Translations under genes and position numbers: made by a program
In this document: piece after piece, positions 41,097 through 50,654 of the stretch
Layout of the letters: every line of letters begins with the position of its first letter
Numbering within the stretch: the stretch's first letter is position 1
Assembly: GCF_017539065.1 (NCBI RefSeq)
Contig: NZ_JAFYHP010000014.1
Location: forward strand, 1-64,000
Reading direction: 5' to 3'
Length of the DNA stretch: 64,000 nucleotides
Source of the DNA: Methanobrevibacter sp.
GTDB taxonomy: Archaea; Methanobacteriota; Methanobacteria; Methanobacteriales; Methanobacteriaceae
Notes under the pieces: model-generated
Databases searched by the model: none
What the model saw: only the letters and a program-made list of their open reading frames with translations
What the model was told of the DNA's origin: nothing

Positions 41097-42332
41097 CTAA
41101 AATTCTAATTTTGAAATTCTATCCATAGCTTCAACAGTATTTTCCAATGTATTGAATGCAGTGAGTCTTAAGTATCCTTCACCGCTTGGACCAAATCCTG
41201 AACCTGGAGTACCAACTACATTTGCTTCATTTAATAAAATGTCAAAGAAGTCCCAGGAATCCATGTTGTTTGGAGTTTTTACCCAAATATACGGTGAACT
41301 TACACCACCATAAACTTCAAGGCCGATGTCAGTTAAGCTTTCACGGATGACTTTTGCATTTTCCATGTAGTAATCGATTACTTCCTGAATTTGTTTTTGA
41401 CCTTCTTCAGAGTAAGTTGCTTCAGCTGCTCTTTGAACAGGATAAGATGCTCCGTTAAATTTAGTGGTTTGCCTTCTATTCCATAACGGATTGATTTCAA
41501 CTTCATTGCCTTCACTATCATATCCTATCAATTCCTTAGGAACAACAGTGTATGCACAACGGGTTCCAGTAAATCCTGCAGTTTTTGAATAACTTCTAAA
41601 TTCAATAGCTACTTCTTTTGCACCTTCAATTTCATAGATACTGTGAGGCACATCATCTTCAGTGATGAATGCTTCATAAGCTGAATCAAATAATATTATT
41701 GCTTTGTTTTCTTTTGCATAATCAATAAATACCTTAAGTTGATCTCTGGTTAAAGTAGTACCTGTTGGGTTATTCGGATAACATAAGTAAATAATGTCTA
41801 CTGATTCTGCAGGCAATTCTGGAATGAAACCGTTTTCTGCATTACATTTAAGGTAGGTTAAACCTTCATACATTCCGTCATCACCCATTTCACCAGTCCT
41901 TCCAGCCATTACATTAGTATCCACATAAACGGTATATACCGGGTCGGTTACCGCGATTTTATTATCAATTCCAAAGATTTCTTGAATATTACCAGTATCA
42001 CATTTAGCCCCATCACTGATGAACACTTCTGAAGTATCTAATGAAATTCCATATTTTTCATAGTCATTTTTGATAATAGCTTCAGCTAAAAATTCATAAC
42101 CTTGTTCCGGACCATATCCCATGAATGTTTCTCCATCAGCCATTTCATCAACTGCTTTTCTAAACGCTTCTATTACTGCCGGGACTAATGGTTTGGTTAC
42201 GTCCCCAATACCCATTTTAATTACATCAGCATCAGGATTATTTTTTATAAATTCTCGTTCTCTTCTAGCTACCTCCACAAAAAGGTAACTGCTTTTCAAT
42301 TTTAGATAGTTCTCATTAATTTTAACAACCAT
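41097..42332 (-). CDS. dapL: LL-diaminopimelate aminotransferase
   Basis: A 411-residue fold-type I aminotransferase that converts tetrahydrodipicolinate directly to LL-diaminopimelate for lysine. The opening [16 protein letters not shown], the [12 protein letters not shown] segment, [12 protein letters not shown], the PLP lysine in [16 protein letters not shown] and the C-terminal [20 protein letters not shown] are diagnostic for DapL. It heads an operon with three poorly known genes. Confidence 0.95.
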   Translation of the reverse strand: MVVKINENYLKLKSSYLFVEVARREREFIKNNPDADVIKMGIGDVTKPLVPAVIEAFRKAVDEMADGETFMGYGPEQGYEFLAEAIIKNDYEKYGISLDTSEVFISDGAKCDTGNIQEIFGIDNKIAVTDPVYTVYVDTNVMAGRTGEMGDDGMYEGLTYLKCNAENGFIPELPAESVDIIYLCYPNNPTGTTLTRDQLKVFIDYAKENKAIILFDSAYEAFITEDDVPHSIYEIEGAKEVAIEFRSYSKTAGFTGTRCAYTVVPKELIGYDSEGNEVEINPLWNRRQTTKFNGASYPVQRAAEATYSEEGQKQIQEVIDYYMENAKVIRESLTDIGLEVYGGVSSPYIWVKTPNNMDSWDFFDILLNEANVVGTPGSGFGPSGEGYLRLTAFNTLENTVEAMDRISKLEF

Positions 42333-42614
42333 GATTAATCCTCATAAATATTAATCTAATTTATATATTATTTTTGGAATATATAAAATGAATGATTAAT
42401 GAAAAATACTTTAAAAATTAAAATTCTTTAAAAAACAATTATAGGATTAAAATCAATGCAAACCGAGGATAATGAAGGAAAATAAATTGTAATCAAATAT
42501 CAAGGCGCCTTAATAATTTAACTAAAAAAATTAATACTAAACATTTAAACTATGAAAATATTTAAATTATTGAATATTCCATAAATATATACATACTAAA
42601 TAAGGGTTGGAAAT

Positions 42615-44021
42615 ATGATTTTAATAACTATTTTGATTTGGATAACTATTGCGATAATTGCCGCAATAGCCATACTAGGTGTTAGACTACACTATAGAGG
42701 CAATGAATTAGAGCATGAAGAAGGGTCAATACTCCCAAGTACAGAAAGCATTGATAAAGTATTAACTCTTGGTAAAGAAAAAATTAACAAAAACAATAAT
42801 AATTCTCAAAGAAATGCTCCTCGTAGTTTATCCCCAAATATTCCTAAACAACAACACAACCTTAACTTATTTAGAAAAAGTACTGAAACAAAAAGTAGAA
42901 ATGATGATTACATTGTTCCGGAAGTTGAAAATAGCGACTTTGCAAAATATGAATACCACTCTGCAAATCAAGTACTTATTAATTATGATAATACTGTTGA
43001 AAAATTTCAAGAACCAATTAAACAAAGCCAGATGGATATTATGACTCAAAATAACAAAGATACAAGTGAATTAAAAGATTTATTTACTATTGATGAACTG
43101 ATTAAAGAATCTAAAAGAAAAGATAGTGAAAGAGAAAAAGAATCCCAAACTATCAAAAAGGATGAAGTTGATACTGAATTAAATGAAATTAAAGAAAGTA
43201 TCAAAAATAAAACTCCAGAACCATTAATAGAAGAAGTTATCAACGAAGAGAAAACTGAAACTATTGGTGATTTAATCAATGATTCTTCTGAACCAGAGGA
43301 AAGCGAATCCCCAGTTGCTTCAGAAGAAAGTAATGAAGAAGCGGAAAGCATTTCTGAAGTTGTATTAACCCCTGAAAAAACAGCAGAAATATCTGAACCT
43401 TCTCTTAAAACACCAAGTAAAGTTGATAAAAATAAAGATTACGAATTAGGAGCTTCAATTGATGATGCTAACATATTCGGTGAAGCAAAAGAACCAGACA
43501 ACATGGATTTAGATTACAGGAAAGACATAGATAAAGTTAAAAATAAAATTACTGGATCTAGATTTTTCCAAGATGTCAAAGGAAGATTTGTTAGTGAAAC
43601 TTCTGAAACTCCTCAAGATGAAATTCAAGAAGAATTCATTAGAAATGTCAATGAATATGAGGAATACGAGCCTATCATCAATGAGACACACGCCGAATAT
43701 GACACCTATGACGAATATCATGATCAACAATTAAGGCAAGCAAATACAAGACGCGTATTTAATTTGGCTAAGAATTCACCAGAACCTGAAATGGCAAAAC
43801 CTAAAGTAGGGGAAATTAAAAATAAACCTGAAAGAGACAGCATTAAAATAGAAATCAATAACAGTGAAGCTGTTCTTAGAAAAGGAGATGAAATCATCTT
43901 CAACCATGACGGGGAAACTTATTCAAGTCAAGTCTATGCTATTAACGGTGATGACATCTCTGTCAGATACAGACGTAAAGATATTAAAATTAAAGCAAGT
44001 GATGTTAAAAAGATATATTAA
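42615..44021 (+). CDS. Membrane-anchored, largely disordered protein with a small C-terminal domain
   Basis: A 468-residue protein. An N-terminal transmembrane helix (residues 2-25) is followed by about 360 residues that are Glu-, Ser-, Asn- and Lys-rich and lack hydrophobic core patterns, hence probably disordered. The C-terminal 70 residues (INNSEAVLRKGDEIIFNHDGETYSSQVYAINGDDISVRYR, quoted in part) look like a small SH3- or KOW-type beta-barrel. It could be a tether that holds a binding domain away from the membrane on the cytoplasmic side. It is a single gene with a stop-codon hairpin. Family unknown. Confidence 0.65.
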   Translation: MILITILIWITIAIIAAIAILGVRLHYRGNELEHEEGSILPSTESIDKVLTLGKEKINKNNNNSQRNAPRSLSPNIPKQQHNLNLFRKSTETKSRNDDYIVPEVENSDFAKYEYHSANQVLINYDNTVEKFQEPIKQSQMDIMTQNNKDTSELKDLFTIDELIKESKRKDSEREKESQTIKKDEVDTELNEIKESIKNKTPEPLIEEVINEEKTETIGDLINDSSEPEESESPVASEESNEEAESISEVVLTPEKTAEISEPSLKTPSKVDKNKDYELGASIDDANIFGEAKEPDNMDLDYRKDIDKVKNKITGSRFFQDVKGRFVSETSETPQDEIQEEFIRNVNEYEEYEPIINETHAEYDTYDEYHDQQLRQANTRRVFNLAKNSPEPEMAKPKVGEIKNKPERDSIKIEINNSEAVLRKGDEIIFNHDGETYSSQVYAINGDDISVRYRRKDIKIKASDVKKIY

Positions 44022-44035
44022 TTATATCTTTTTTT
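44010..44035 (+). terminator. Terminator hairpin with the stop codon in the loop
   Basis: AAGATATA (44010-44017) pairs with TATATCTT (44023-44030). The TAA stop (44019-44021) is in the loop and the T run extends to 44035. Confidence 0.7.
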
Positions 44036-44038
44036 ACA

Positions 44039-44509
44039 CTATTTTTCTTCATTATTAATCCTATATTCACCATTTTCAACTATATATTTCGGCACACTAA
44101 TTTTTAAAGAACGGATAATGTTTAGATAAAAATCATCCAAATCCCTATCCGCATAAGGATATGTGAATTCGAAAATATAGAGATTATTGTCTTCCACATA
44201 TAAAAATTCGTTTCTTCTGACTTGATTTTCACCATCTGAAAAAGAAGTGATGATAACATAATAGATCTTATCATTTATTAGCATGAAGTCAGAGCCGATT
44301 ACATTTATCCTCTCATTAGCAGTTACATTCCTTTCGATGTCTGCTTTAATATCTGGAAGTCCTACGAGGGTGGGAGTAGTTGAAAATTTAATGGACATTG
44401 GAATTTTAGTATTTACTAAATATAATTCTGTAAATTCATCTTTTGCATTAATCGCCTCAAAATCTTCCGGCATTTGAAGTGTTGAAAATCCATTTGTAAA
44501 CATTGTCAT
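44039..44509 (-). CDS. Hypothetical protein, 156 residues (PsbP/DcrB-like fold suspected)
   Basis: A soluble beta-rich protein beginning MTMFTNGFSTLQMPEDFEA. The opening (small amphipathic strand with Leu-Pro), the central segment NDKIYYVIITSFSDGENQVRRNEFLYVEDNNLYIFEFTYP (shortened: RRNEFLYVEDNNLYIFEF) and the ending DDFYLNIIRSLKI match the general pattern of short Mog1/PsbP/DcrB-type proteins. That is a fold guess only. It starts 8 bp after gltX with an AGGTG ribosome-binding site, so it is in that operon. Confidence 0.55.
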   Translation of the reverse strand: MTMFTNGFSTLQMPEDFEAINAKDEFTELYLVNTKIPMSIKFSTTPTLVGLPDIKADIERNVTANERINVIGSDFMLINDKIYYVIITSFSDGENQVRRNEFLYVEDNNLYIFEFTYPYADRDLDDFYLNIIRSLKISVPKYIVENGEYRINNEEK

Positions 44510-44517
44510 TTTTACAC

Positions 44518-46188
44518 CTATTTATGTGCAAAGTAGAAAATTAACTCTTCATCGGTTATTTCATCAAGACGTGCAAATCCAACTCTTTCAAATTGAACAA
44601 TGTCTCCAACTTCCAAGTCTTTGAGTGCACCTTCGCCAAGACCTGTTTTAGTTGATGCATCATCCATCACTATTTTAACATTTACATTATCTTCAACCGG
44701 AACCCATTGGATTATTCTGGCTTTAACGCTTCTTGCATCCTCAAATGAAGTGGAATGATAAATTATTTCCTCACCTTTGATGTTGACGTTAACAGCATCC
44801 ATCAACCTGAATATTCCATCATTGATATCGGCTTGGGCAAGATAAGCGCTTCCATCAAACGGCAAGTGACGATTTCCCCTGTCCATGTGGTCTGCATGCA
44901 AAGGTCTTTCAATATCGACTTTGCCGTCTTCATAACCTTCAACAGTGATTAATTGAGGGTTTTCACAGAAGAAATATCTGTTTGCAATCGGTTCCAGGAA
45001 ATTGCGGTTTTGACCATATATTTTCTTCCAGCTGATTGCAGAATCGGCCATTTTAACGCCTATTTCAATTATTAAATCATAGATTGTTTTAGCTTGAATA
45101 CCTCTTCTTGCAATTGCTCTTAAAGTACCAAGTCTAGGGTCATCCCATCCACTATAAGTACCGTTTTCAATACCTTCTTTAGCTTTTGAAGTACTGAGTG
45201 CAATGTCTTCCATTTTTAACCTACCATAATGGATGTATTCAGGCACATCCCATCCCATATGGTCGTATAAGTATTTTTGCTTTTCAGTATTTGCCAAATG
45301 GTCTTTTCCTCTTAAAACATGAGTCAATCCCATTAAATGGTCGTCTACTGATACTGAAAAGTTCATCATTGGATAAATCCTATATTTTGTACCTAATCTT
45401 GGATGTTCTTCATCGGCCAATCTCATTGCAACCCAATCACGAATTGCAGGATTTTTGTGATTGATATCAGTTTTGACTCTGAGCACTGCTTCACCGACGT
45501 CCATTGTATCGAATTTTTCCCACAATTCCAAATTCTCTTCAACAGAGTTATCTCTACATGGGCAAGGTTTGCAGTTGTCTTTCAGCTCTTTAAATGCTGC
45601 TCCATCACAGGTACACATATAAGCTGCCCCTTTTTCAATTAATTGGCGAGCAATATCATAATAAATTTCAAATCTATCAGATTGATAGATTATTTCATCT
45701 GCTTTAACTCCTAACCATTCCAAATCCTCAGGAATCATTTCATAAGCAGGTTCGAATACTCTTTTTGGATCAGTATCTTCAATTCTTAAAATTAATTTAC
45801 CGTTATGTCTTTTTACATACTCCGCATTCGGTACAGCTGCACGGGAGTGTCCAATATGTAGCGGTCCGCTTGGATTTGGAGCAAATCTCAATACAATGTT
45901 TTCATGAGTGCCGGGAAGTTCTTGTAAGCCCACTTCTTTTGCTTTAGATTTTTTCTCTTGGACTTCCACACCTAATTTCTCCATTTCAGTTTTCTGTTCT
46001 TCTGGAGATAATGCATTAACTTGTGCTACAATTTTACCAGACATTGGACCTATTTCTTTTGCCCTGCTTCTAAGTTCAGGTTCATTTGACATGATTGAAC
46101 CCATTACAGCACCCGGATTAGCAGATCCTTTATGTTTTGCTGCATTGAGTAAAGCATGTTTATAGATAATCTTTTCTAAATCATTCAT
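44518..46188 (-). CDS. gltX: Glutamyl-tRNA synthetase
   Basis: A 556-residue archaeal GluRS that charges tRNA-Glu (and tRNA-Gln for later transamidation). The class I HIGH motif appears as PSGPLHIGHSRA (about residues 106-117), the KMSKS equivalent as ALSTSKAKEG, and a zinc-type Cys cluster CTCDG ... CKPCPC follows the first half of the Rossmann fold. The beta-barrel anticodon domain at the C-terminus is of the GlnRS type, as expected in archaea. About 100 N-terminal residues form the usual archaeal extension. Confidence 0.95.
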   Translation of the reverse strand: MNDLEKIIYKHALLNAAKHKGSANPGAVMGSIMSNEPELRSRAKEIGPMSGKIVAQVNALSPEEQKTEMEKLGVEVQEKKSKAKEVGLQELPGTHENIVLRFAPNPSGPLHIGHSRAAVPNAEYVKRHNGKLILRIEDTDPKRVFEPAYEMIPEDLEWLGVKADEIIYQSDRFEIYYDIARQLIEKGAAYMCTCDGAAFKELKDNCKPCPCRDNSVEENLELWEKFDTMDVGEAVLRVKTDINHKNPAIRDWVAMRLADEEHPRLGTKYRIYPMMNFSVSVDDHLMGLTHVLRGKDHLANTEKQKYLYDHMGWDVPEYIHYGRLKMEDIALSTSKAKEGIENGTYSGWDDPRLGTLRAIARRGIQAKTIYDLIIEIGVKMADSAISWKKIYGQNRNFLEPIANRYFFCENPQLITVEGYEDGKVDIERPLHADHMDRGNRHLPFDGSAYLAQADINDGIFRLMDAVNVNIKGEEIIYHSTSFEDARSVKARIIQWVPVEDNVNVKIVMDDASTKTGLGEGALKDLEVGDIVQFERVGFARLDEITDEELIFYFAHK

Positions 46189-46285
46189 TTAATCATCACA
46201 ATAATCAATTCATTTATAAAAATAAGTAATATTATTTATTTAATTGAAGATATATAAAGATTAAGAATTATATGGGTATGATAAA

Positions 46286-47296
46286 ATGAGGCTTGGAAAA
46301 ACAAACCTGGAAGTTAATAAAAATGGTTTTGGAGCACTGCCAATACAGAGAAGGAACATGGCGGATTCCATTGAAATATTGAAAACCGCATATGAAAACG
46401 GAATTGATTTTTATGATACTGCCCACTTTTATACAGATAGTGAGGAAAAAATAGGTAACGCCTTTGAAGATGTGCCTAGGGAAAGTATTTATCTTGCAAG
46501 TAAAACCGGCGCAGAAACTACAGAAGATTTTTGGAGTGATTTAGAGACATCCCTTAAAAGTTTAAAAACAGATTATCTGGATTTGTATCAATTCCATAAT
46601 ATCTCATTTGTTCCTAAAGCCGATGATGAATTATTTAAGGCAATGCTGGAAGCTAAAAACAAAGGAATGGTAAGGCATATTGGAATTACTACCCATAAAA
46701 TCACTCATGCCCATGAAGCATTAGATAGCGGCCTTTATGAAACATTGCAATATCCATTTTCTTATTTAAGTGGCCAAGAAGAGCTTGAATTAGTTGAAAA
46801 ATGTAGGCAATTAGATGTTGGTTTTATTGCAATGAAAGCGATGGGAGGAGGCTTGCTAAAAAATTCCAAAGCAAGTTTTGCATACATCAACCAATTTGAT
46901 AATGTTTTGCCTATTTGGGGAATTCAGAAACTCGAAGAGTTAAATGAATTCTTATCATATGATGAGAATACTATTTTAGATGATGAGCTTAAAAATGCCA
47001 TTGAAAATGATAAAAATGAACTTGGAGAAAACTTCTGCAGAGGATGTGCTTACTGCATGCCTTGCCCTGAAGAAATTAACATCAGTTTGTGCGCAAGAAT
47101 GTCCCTATGGATTAGGCGTTTTCCAACCGAACCGAATATGGACGAAAGAACTCAAGGGATAATGAAAAAAACCCTAGATTGTGTCGAATGCTATGAATGC
47201 GTTGACAAATGCCCATATGAACTTAACATTCCTGAATTATTAAAAGAAAATTATGAAGATTACATGAATGTTCTGGAAGGGAGGACCATCATATGA
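46286..47296 (+). CDS. Aldo/keto reductase with a C-terminal double-[4Fe-4S] domain
   Basis: A 336-residue protein. The AKR barrel has the catalytic tetrad recognisable in DFYDTAHFYTDSEE (Asp, Tyr), ASKTGA (Lys) and LYQFHNIS (His). After about residue 240 a ferredoxin-like tail follows: FCRGCAYCMPCP and CVECYECVDKCP, two four-cysteine clusters. This subfamily is found in anaerobes and probably takes electrons from ferredoxin; the substrate is unknown. It overlaps the following methyltransferase by four bases. Confidence 0.88.
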   Translation: MRLGKTNLEVNKNGFGALPIQRRNMADSIEILKTAYENGIDFYDTAHFYTDSEEKIGNAFEDVPRESIYLASKTGAETTEDFWSDLETSLKSLKTDYLDLYQFHNISFVPKADDELFKAMLEAKNKGMVRHIGITTHKITHAHEALDSGLYETLQYPFSYLSGQEELELVEKCRQLDVGFIAMKAMGGGLLKNSKASFAYINQFDNVLPIWGIQKLEELNEFLSYDENTILDDELKNAIENDKNELGENFCRGCAYCMPCPEEINISLCARMSLWIRRFPTEPNMDERTQGIMKKTLDCVECYECVDKCPYELNIPELLKENYEDYMNVLEGRTII

Positions 47297-48102
47297 AACA
47301 ATGTATAGAAAACCCGAATGATGTTGATTGGGCAAGTTTTTGGGCCGAAAGACTCGCCGGGAAAGTTAACAAGAATTGGGATGATGCCGCTCCAGGATTT
47401 TACAAAAGAACAAAAAATGAAGATTATCAGACTGCACTATTTGATAAATTAATCCTTGATGAAACCGATACTGTTCTAGATGTTGGATGCGGCGAGGGAT
47501 CCGTTACAATACCAATAGCTAAAAGAGTTAAAAAGGTAATTGGTATCGATTCATCACCTAAAATGCTTGAATACTTAGAAAAAAGAGCAGAAGACAATAA
47601 AATTTCAAATATTGAAACAATTTTAAAACCGATTGAAGAAATCGCTTATGATGACATTGGGGACGTTGATGTTGTCGTTTGTTCAAGGTCTTTAAATGGA
47701 ATCATTCCGATTGAAGAAGTGTTGAGCGAATTAAATAAAATTGCCAACAAGTATGTTTTCATAACCATTTTTGGGCCTGAAAACAAAAAATTGGAAAAAG
47801 ACTTTGATAAAAGGCTCGGCATACAAACAGAAGATTTCCCAGATTACGATTATTTCTTTAATATACTGTTCAATATGGGAATCTATGCAAATATTGAACG
47901 TTTTGACCTTAAAAACTACAAAATATATGACAGCATTGAAAATGCTATGAATAATGGCAAGTTTAGGCTTGATTTATACTCAGATAGTCAAAAAGAGGAA
48001 CTCGTTAAATATTTAGATGAAGTTCTCGTGAAAGATGAAAACGGAAAATTATTCAATGAAAAAGATAAAGCCGATTGGATAATGGTTTGGTGGAAAAAAT
48101 AG
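47293..48102 (+). CDS. Class I SAM-dependent methyltransferase, 269 residues
   Basis: The SAM loop VLDVGCGEGSVTIPIA (about residues 58-73), VIGIDSSPKMLEYL and VDVVVCSRSLNG are clear. The N-terminal WASFWAERLAGKVNKNWDDAAPGFYKR (shortened: WAERLAGK) marks a subgroup often found in methanogens and anaerobes, sometimes next to corrinoid or metal-related genes. Its ATG overlaps the aldo/keto reductase stop, so both enzymes probably work on one small molecule. Confidence 0.85.
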   Translation: MKQCIENPNDVDWASFWAERLAGKVNKNWDDAAPGFYKRTKNEDYQTALFDKLILDETDTVLDVGCGEGSVTIPIAKRVKKVIGIDSSPKMLEYLEKRAEDNKISNIETILKPIEEIAYDDIGDVDVVVCSRSLNGIIPIEEVLSELNKIANKYVFITIFGPENKKLEKDFDKRLGIQTEDFPDYDYFFNILFNMGIYANIERFDLKNYKIYDSIENAMNNGKFRLDLYSDSQKEELVKYLDEVLVKDENGKLFNEKDKADWIMVWWKK

Positions 48103-48117
48103 AAAAATAAAATGAAA

Positions 48118-48432
48118 TTAATCACTTCTAATCATGGTTAAAATCATTTTATAATGACTGTTTTCAGCTTGAAGTGCATGTGGCTCATTTGCAGGCATTA
48201 TGATAATTTCACCTGCCCTAACAGTGTGCTTTTCACCGGAAATAGTGATTTCTGCTTCACCATCGATTACTTGAACCATTGCATCAAATGGAGCGGAGTG
48301 TTCAGACAATCCCTGACCTTGATCAAAGGCAAAGAATGTGACTGTTCCTAACTCTTTTTTGATTACTTCGCGGCTGACAACAGTGCCTGATTGGTAGTCT
48401 ACTAATTTTTGGATATCAAGAGCTTTTGCCAT
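48118..48432 (-). CDS. Cupin-domain protein, 104 residues
   Basis: A small single-domain cupin. The start at 48432 follows AGGGGAT. Motif 1 appears as GLSEHSAPFDAMVQVIDGEAEI (shortened: G..EHSAP.D....V..GE) and motif 2 as PANEPHALQAENSH, with three plausible metal ligands (His and Glu/Asp). It lies 18 bp after hcp on the same strand, so it is probably part of the regulon that the TrmB-like protein controls; a metal-dependent dioxygenase, binding or sensing role is possible. Confidence 0.82.
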   Translation of the reverse strand: MAKALDIQKLVDYQSGTVVSREVIKKELGTVTFFAFDQGQGLSEHSAPFDAMVQVIDGEAEITISGEKHTVRAGEIIIMPANEPHALQAENSHYKMILTMIRSD

Positions 48433-48450
48433 AATATCCCCTCTCATGAG

Positions 48451-49761
48451 TTATTCCCCCATAATTGTTTTTATATCTGCTATTGCATCTCCAGTTGTTG
48501 GAGTCAAGTTATAGTTTTCAACCAAGACATTTAAGATGTCTTCATTTGCCCATGCAGGAAGCACAGGTCCAATCCACATGTCTGTTTTTCCAAGGTATAA
48601 CAATGCCCAGAGAACTGCTGCAGCTTTTTGTTCCATCCAACTGAGAACAATTGTTAACGGCAATTCATTTAATTCCATGTCAAATAATTCGCATAATGCA
48701 ACAGCTACATCAACTGCAACAATTGTATCGTTACATTGACCTACATCGAGCAATCTTGGAATTCCTTCAATATCTCCCAAGTCCAGATCATTGAATTTGT
48801 ATTTGCCGCATGCCAATGTTAAAATTACTGTGTCTTCAGGCAAGTTGGCTACGAATTCCCTATAGTAATCATTGTGTTTTGCTGCCTTGTCACATCCCCC
48901 TACAACAAAGAATCTTCTTATTTTACCTTCTTCAACTAATTTCTTAATTGCATCTGCATGTTCTACAATAGCTCCTGCACTCCAACCAGTTGTGATGGTG
49001 GTTAGTTCTTCTGCTTCAAGGCCTCCTAAAGATTTTGCACATTCAATAACTTCTGAAAAGTCATAATCTTCAACAGTTTTTACTCCTTCAAGTTTTGCTA
49101 CATCCATTGTGAACATTCTTTCCTTGTATGAGTCTAATGCAGGCAGTACACAGTTGCTGGTTCCAACAATTGCTGCATTGTATTTTTTAAATATTGTTCT
49201 TTGATCGTGCCATGCTCCGCCGAGTTGGCCTGCCAAGTTTTCATATTTGTTTAAACCAGGATATCCGTGAGCAGGCAACATTTCTGAATGTGTGTAAACT
49301 TTAATGTCAGTCCCTTCAACTTGTTTTAACAATTCTTCTAAAGCTTTTAAGTCATGGCCGGTTACGATAATTGCAGGCCCTTCCTGTGCACCTACACTAA
49401 CTTCAACAGGCTGTGGTTCACCATATGCTTCGATGTGTGCATCTTTGAGCAATCTCATTACATCAACACTTACCTTACCTGCTTCCAAAGCTAAATCAAC
49501 CAAGTCGCCTGCATCAAAGTTGACATTGGTTAATGTGGTGTATAGTCCTTTAGTCAAGAATGCATCTATTTCAGGATTGAATTTTCCTAAAACATTTGCA
49601 TTGTAGTTGTATGCACTAATACCTTTCATGGTAAAAATCAAGTTATCTTGTAATCTTGCTACGGTTGGTTTTTTGCCGCAAACTCCGCTTACGGTACATC
49701 CAGTACCTTTAGCGGTTTGGGAACATTGATAACAAAACATATCTAAGCTTTCGTTTGACAT
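48451..49761 (-). CDS. hcp: Hydroxylamine reductase / hybrid-cluster protein
   Basis: A 436-residue archaeal Hcp. The start at 49761 ([15 protein letters not shown]) follows AGGAGAT; the frame is open farther up but would run through the promoter. The N-terminal [4Fe-4S] cysteines are in [23 protein letters not shown] (shortened: FCYQC ... GVCGK), and the hybrid-cluster ligands are in [27 protein letters not shown] and GQCNDT. Hcp reduces hydroxylamine and NO and helps survive nitrosative stress. It is divergent from a TrmB-like gene with a long palindrome between the promoters. Confidence 0.95.
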   Translation of the reverse strand: MSNESLDMFCYQCSQTAKGTGCTVSGVCGKKPTVARLQDNLIFTMKGISAYNYNANVLGKFNPEIDAFLTKGLYTTLTNVNFDAGDLVDLALEAGKVSVDVMRLLKDAHIEAYGEPQPVEVSVGAQEGPAIIVTGHDLKALEELLKQVEGTDIKVYTHSEMLPAHGYPGLNKYENLAGQLGGAWHDQRTIFKKYNAAIVGTSNCVLPALDSYKERMFTMDVAKLEGVKTVEDYDFSEVIECAKSLGGLEAEELTTITTGWSAGAIVEHADAIKKLVEEGKIRRFFVVGGCDKAAKHNDYYREFVANLPEDTVILTLACGKYKFNDLDLGDIEGIPRLLDVGQCNDTIVAVDVAVALCELFDMELNELPLTIVLSWMEQKAAAVLWALLYLGKTDMWIGPVLPAWANEDILNVLVENYNLTPTTGDAIADIKTIMGE

Positions 49762-49805
49762 AATCATATCTCCTAAATAATTGTTAATCCTAGTTTGAAA
49801 TAAAT

Positions 49806-49856
49806 CATATATAAAGATATTGTCACTATTCAAGGGTGAAAAGTAACATTTATATG
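49806..49856. promoter_or_regulatory. Divergent hcp / TrmB-like promoters with a central 28-bp palindrome
   Basis: The minus-strand TATA TTTATATATG for hcp lies at about 49806-49815 and the plus-strand TATA TTTATATG for the regulator at 49850-49856. Between them, TGTCACTATTCA (49821-49832) and TGAAAAGTAACA (49837-49848) form an inverted repeat with 10 of 12 pairs matching and a 4-nt centre. A dimer bound here would block both promoters. The regulator's ATG (49878) lies about 25 bp after its TATA, so its message is leaderless. Confidence 0.65.
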
Positions 49857-49877
49857 CTCCCAAAACATAGTATCATC

Positions 49878-50654
49878 ATGGATGAAAATATAACTGTACT
49901 TAAAGGAATGGGACTGACAATGTATGAAGCTGAGGCTTACGTTACACTTACTTCTCTAATTTCATCAAATGCAACAGAAATTTCTGAAAAGTCCGGAATT
50001 CCCAGAAGCAAAATTTATGATGTGTTGAAAGGTTTGTATAAAAAGAACTTTATTGACGTTGAGGACGGAAGGCCACTGACATATAACGTCAAATCTCCAG
50101 TTGAAGTTTTGAATCGTGAAAAGGAACGGATTAACGGAGAAATAGATGATGCAATATCCCGTTTGACAAACATATATGAAAACGGAATGAGTCAAGTTCA
50201 AGCACCTATCTGGAGAATATACGGCGTTGAAAAAATCATCAATCAGGAAGTGGAAATCATCAATAGGGCAAAATCTTCAATAAACATGAGGATAGGCTTC
50301 CTATTTGAAGGCGAAGGCAAGGCATTGGTTAATGCATTCAAGAGGAGGCGTGGCTTAAGAGTTAATATTTTGGCTTCACCAACATGTTACATCAACAATG
50401 AGGAAGTAGACATTATTAAAATGTTTGAAGATGCGAACATTAACATTCAAAAAGCAGATATTCCCTTTGTAAAGGTCCTGATTTCCGATTCAAAAGAGAT
50501 GATGCACACATACACCAAATTCAGTGAAGATAAGCGTAATGTCATTCCAGAAACCGCCATCGGAATATGGAACAAATACGAAGACGTGGCTAAAAACTAT
50601 GATGAAAGGTTCATGAACCAATTGAAAAAGTTAGAAAAGAAAAACAAGCCTTAA
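49878..50654 (+). CDS. TrmB-family transcriptional regulator
   Basis: A 258-residue protein. The N-terminal winged helix is TrmB-type (LKGMGLTMYEAEAYVTL, then ATEISEKSGIPRSKIYDVLKGL and YKKNFIDVEDGRPLTY), followed by a coiled coil (about residues 80-105) and a phospholipase-D-like effector fold. The start at 49878 is chosen because the TATA box at 49850-49856 fixes the transcription start close to this ATG. Sitting divergent to hcp with an operator-like palindrome, it is the obvious regulator of hcp and the cupin gene, responding perhaps to nitrosative or redox signals. Confidence 0.9.
   Translation: MDENITVLKGMGLTMYEAEAYVTLTSLISSNATEISEKSGIPRSKIYDVLKGLYKKNFIDVEDGRPLTYNVKSPVEVLNREKERINGEIDDAISRLTNIYENGMSQVQAPIWRIYGVEKIINQEVEIINRAKSSINMRIGFLFEGEGKALVNAFKRRRGLRVNILASPTCYINNEEVDIIKMFEDANINIQKADIPFVKVLISDSKEMMHTYTKFSEDKRNVIPETAIGIWNKYEDVAKNYDERFMNQLKKLEKKNKP

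Noticed and set aside
49762-49863. A longer hcp protein starting at 49863
   Set aside because: This extension would run through the TATA box and the palindrome; the ATG at 49761 has a strong ribosome-binding site and the conserved N-terminus.
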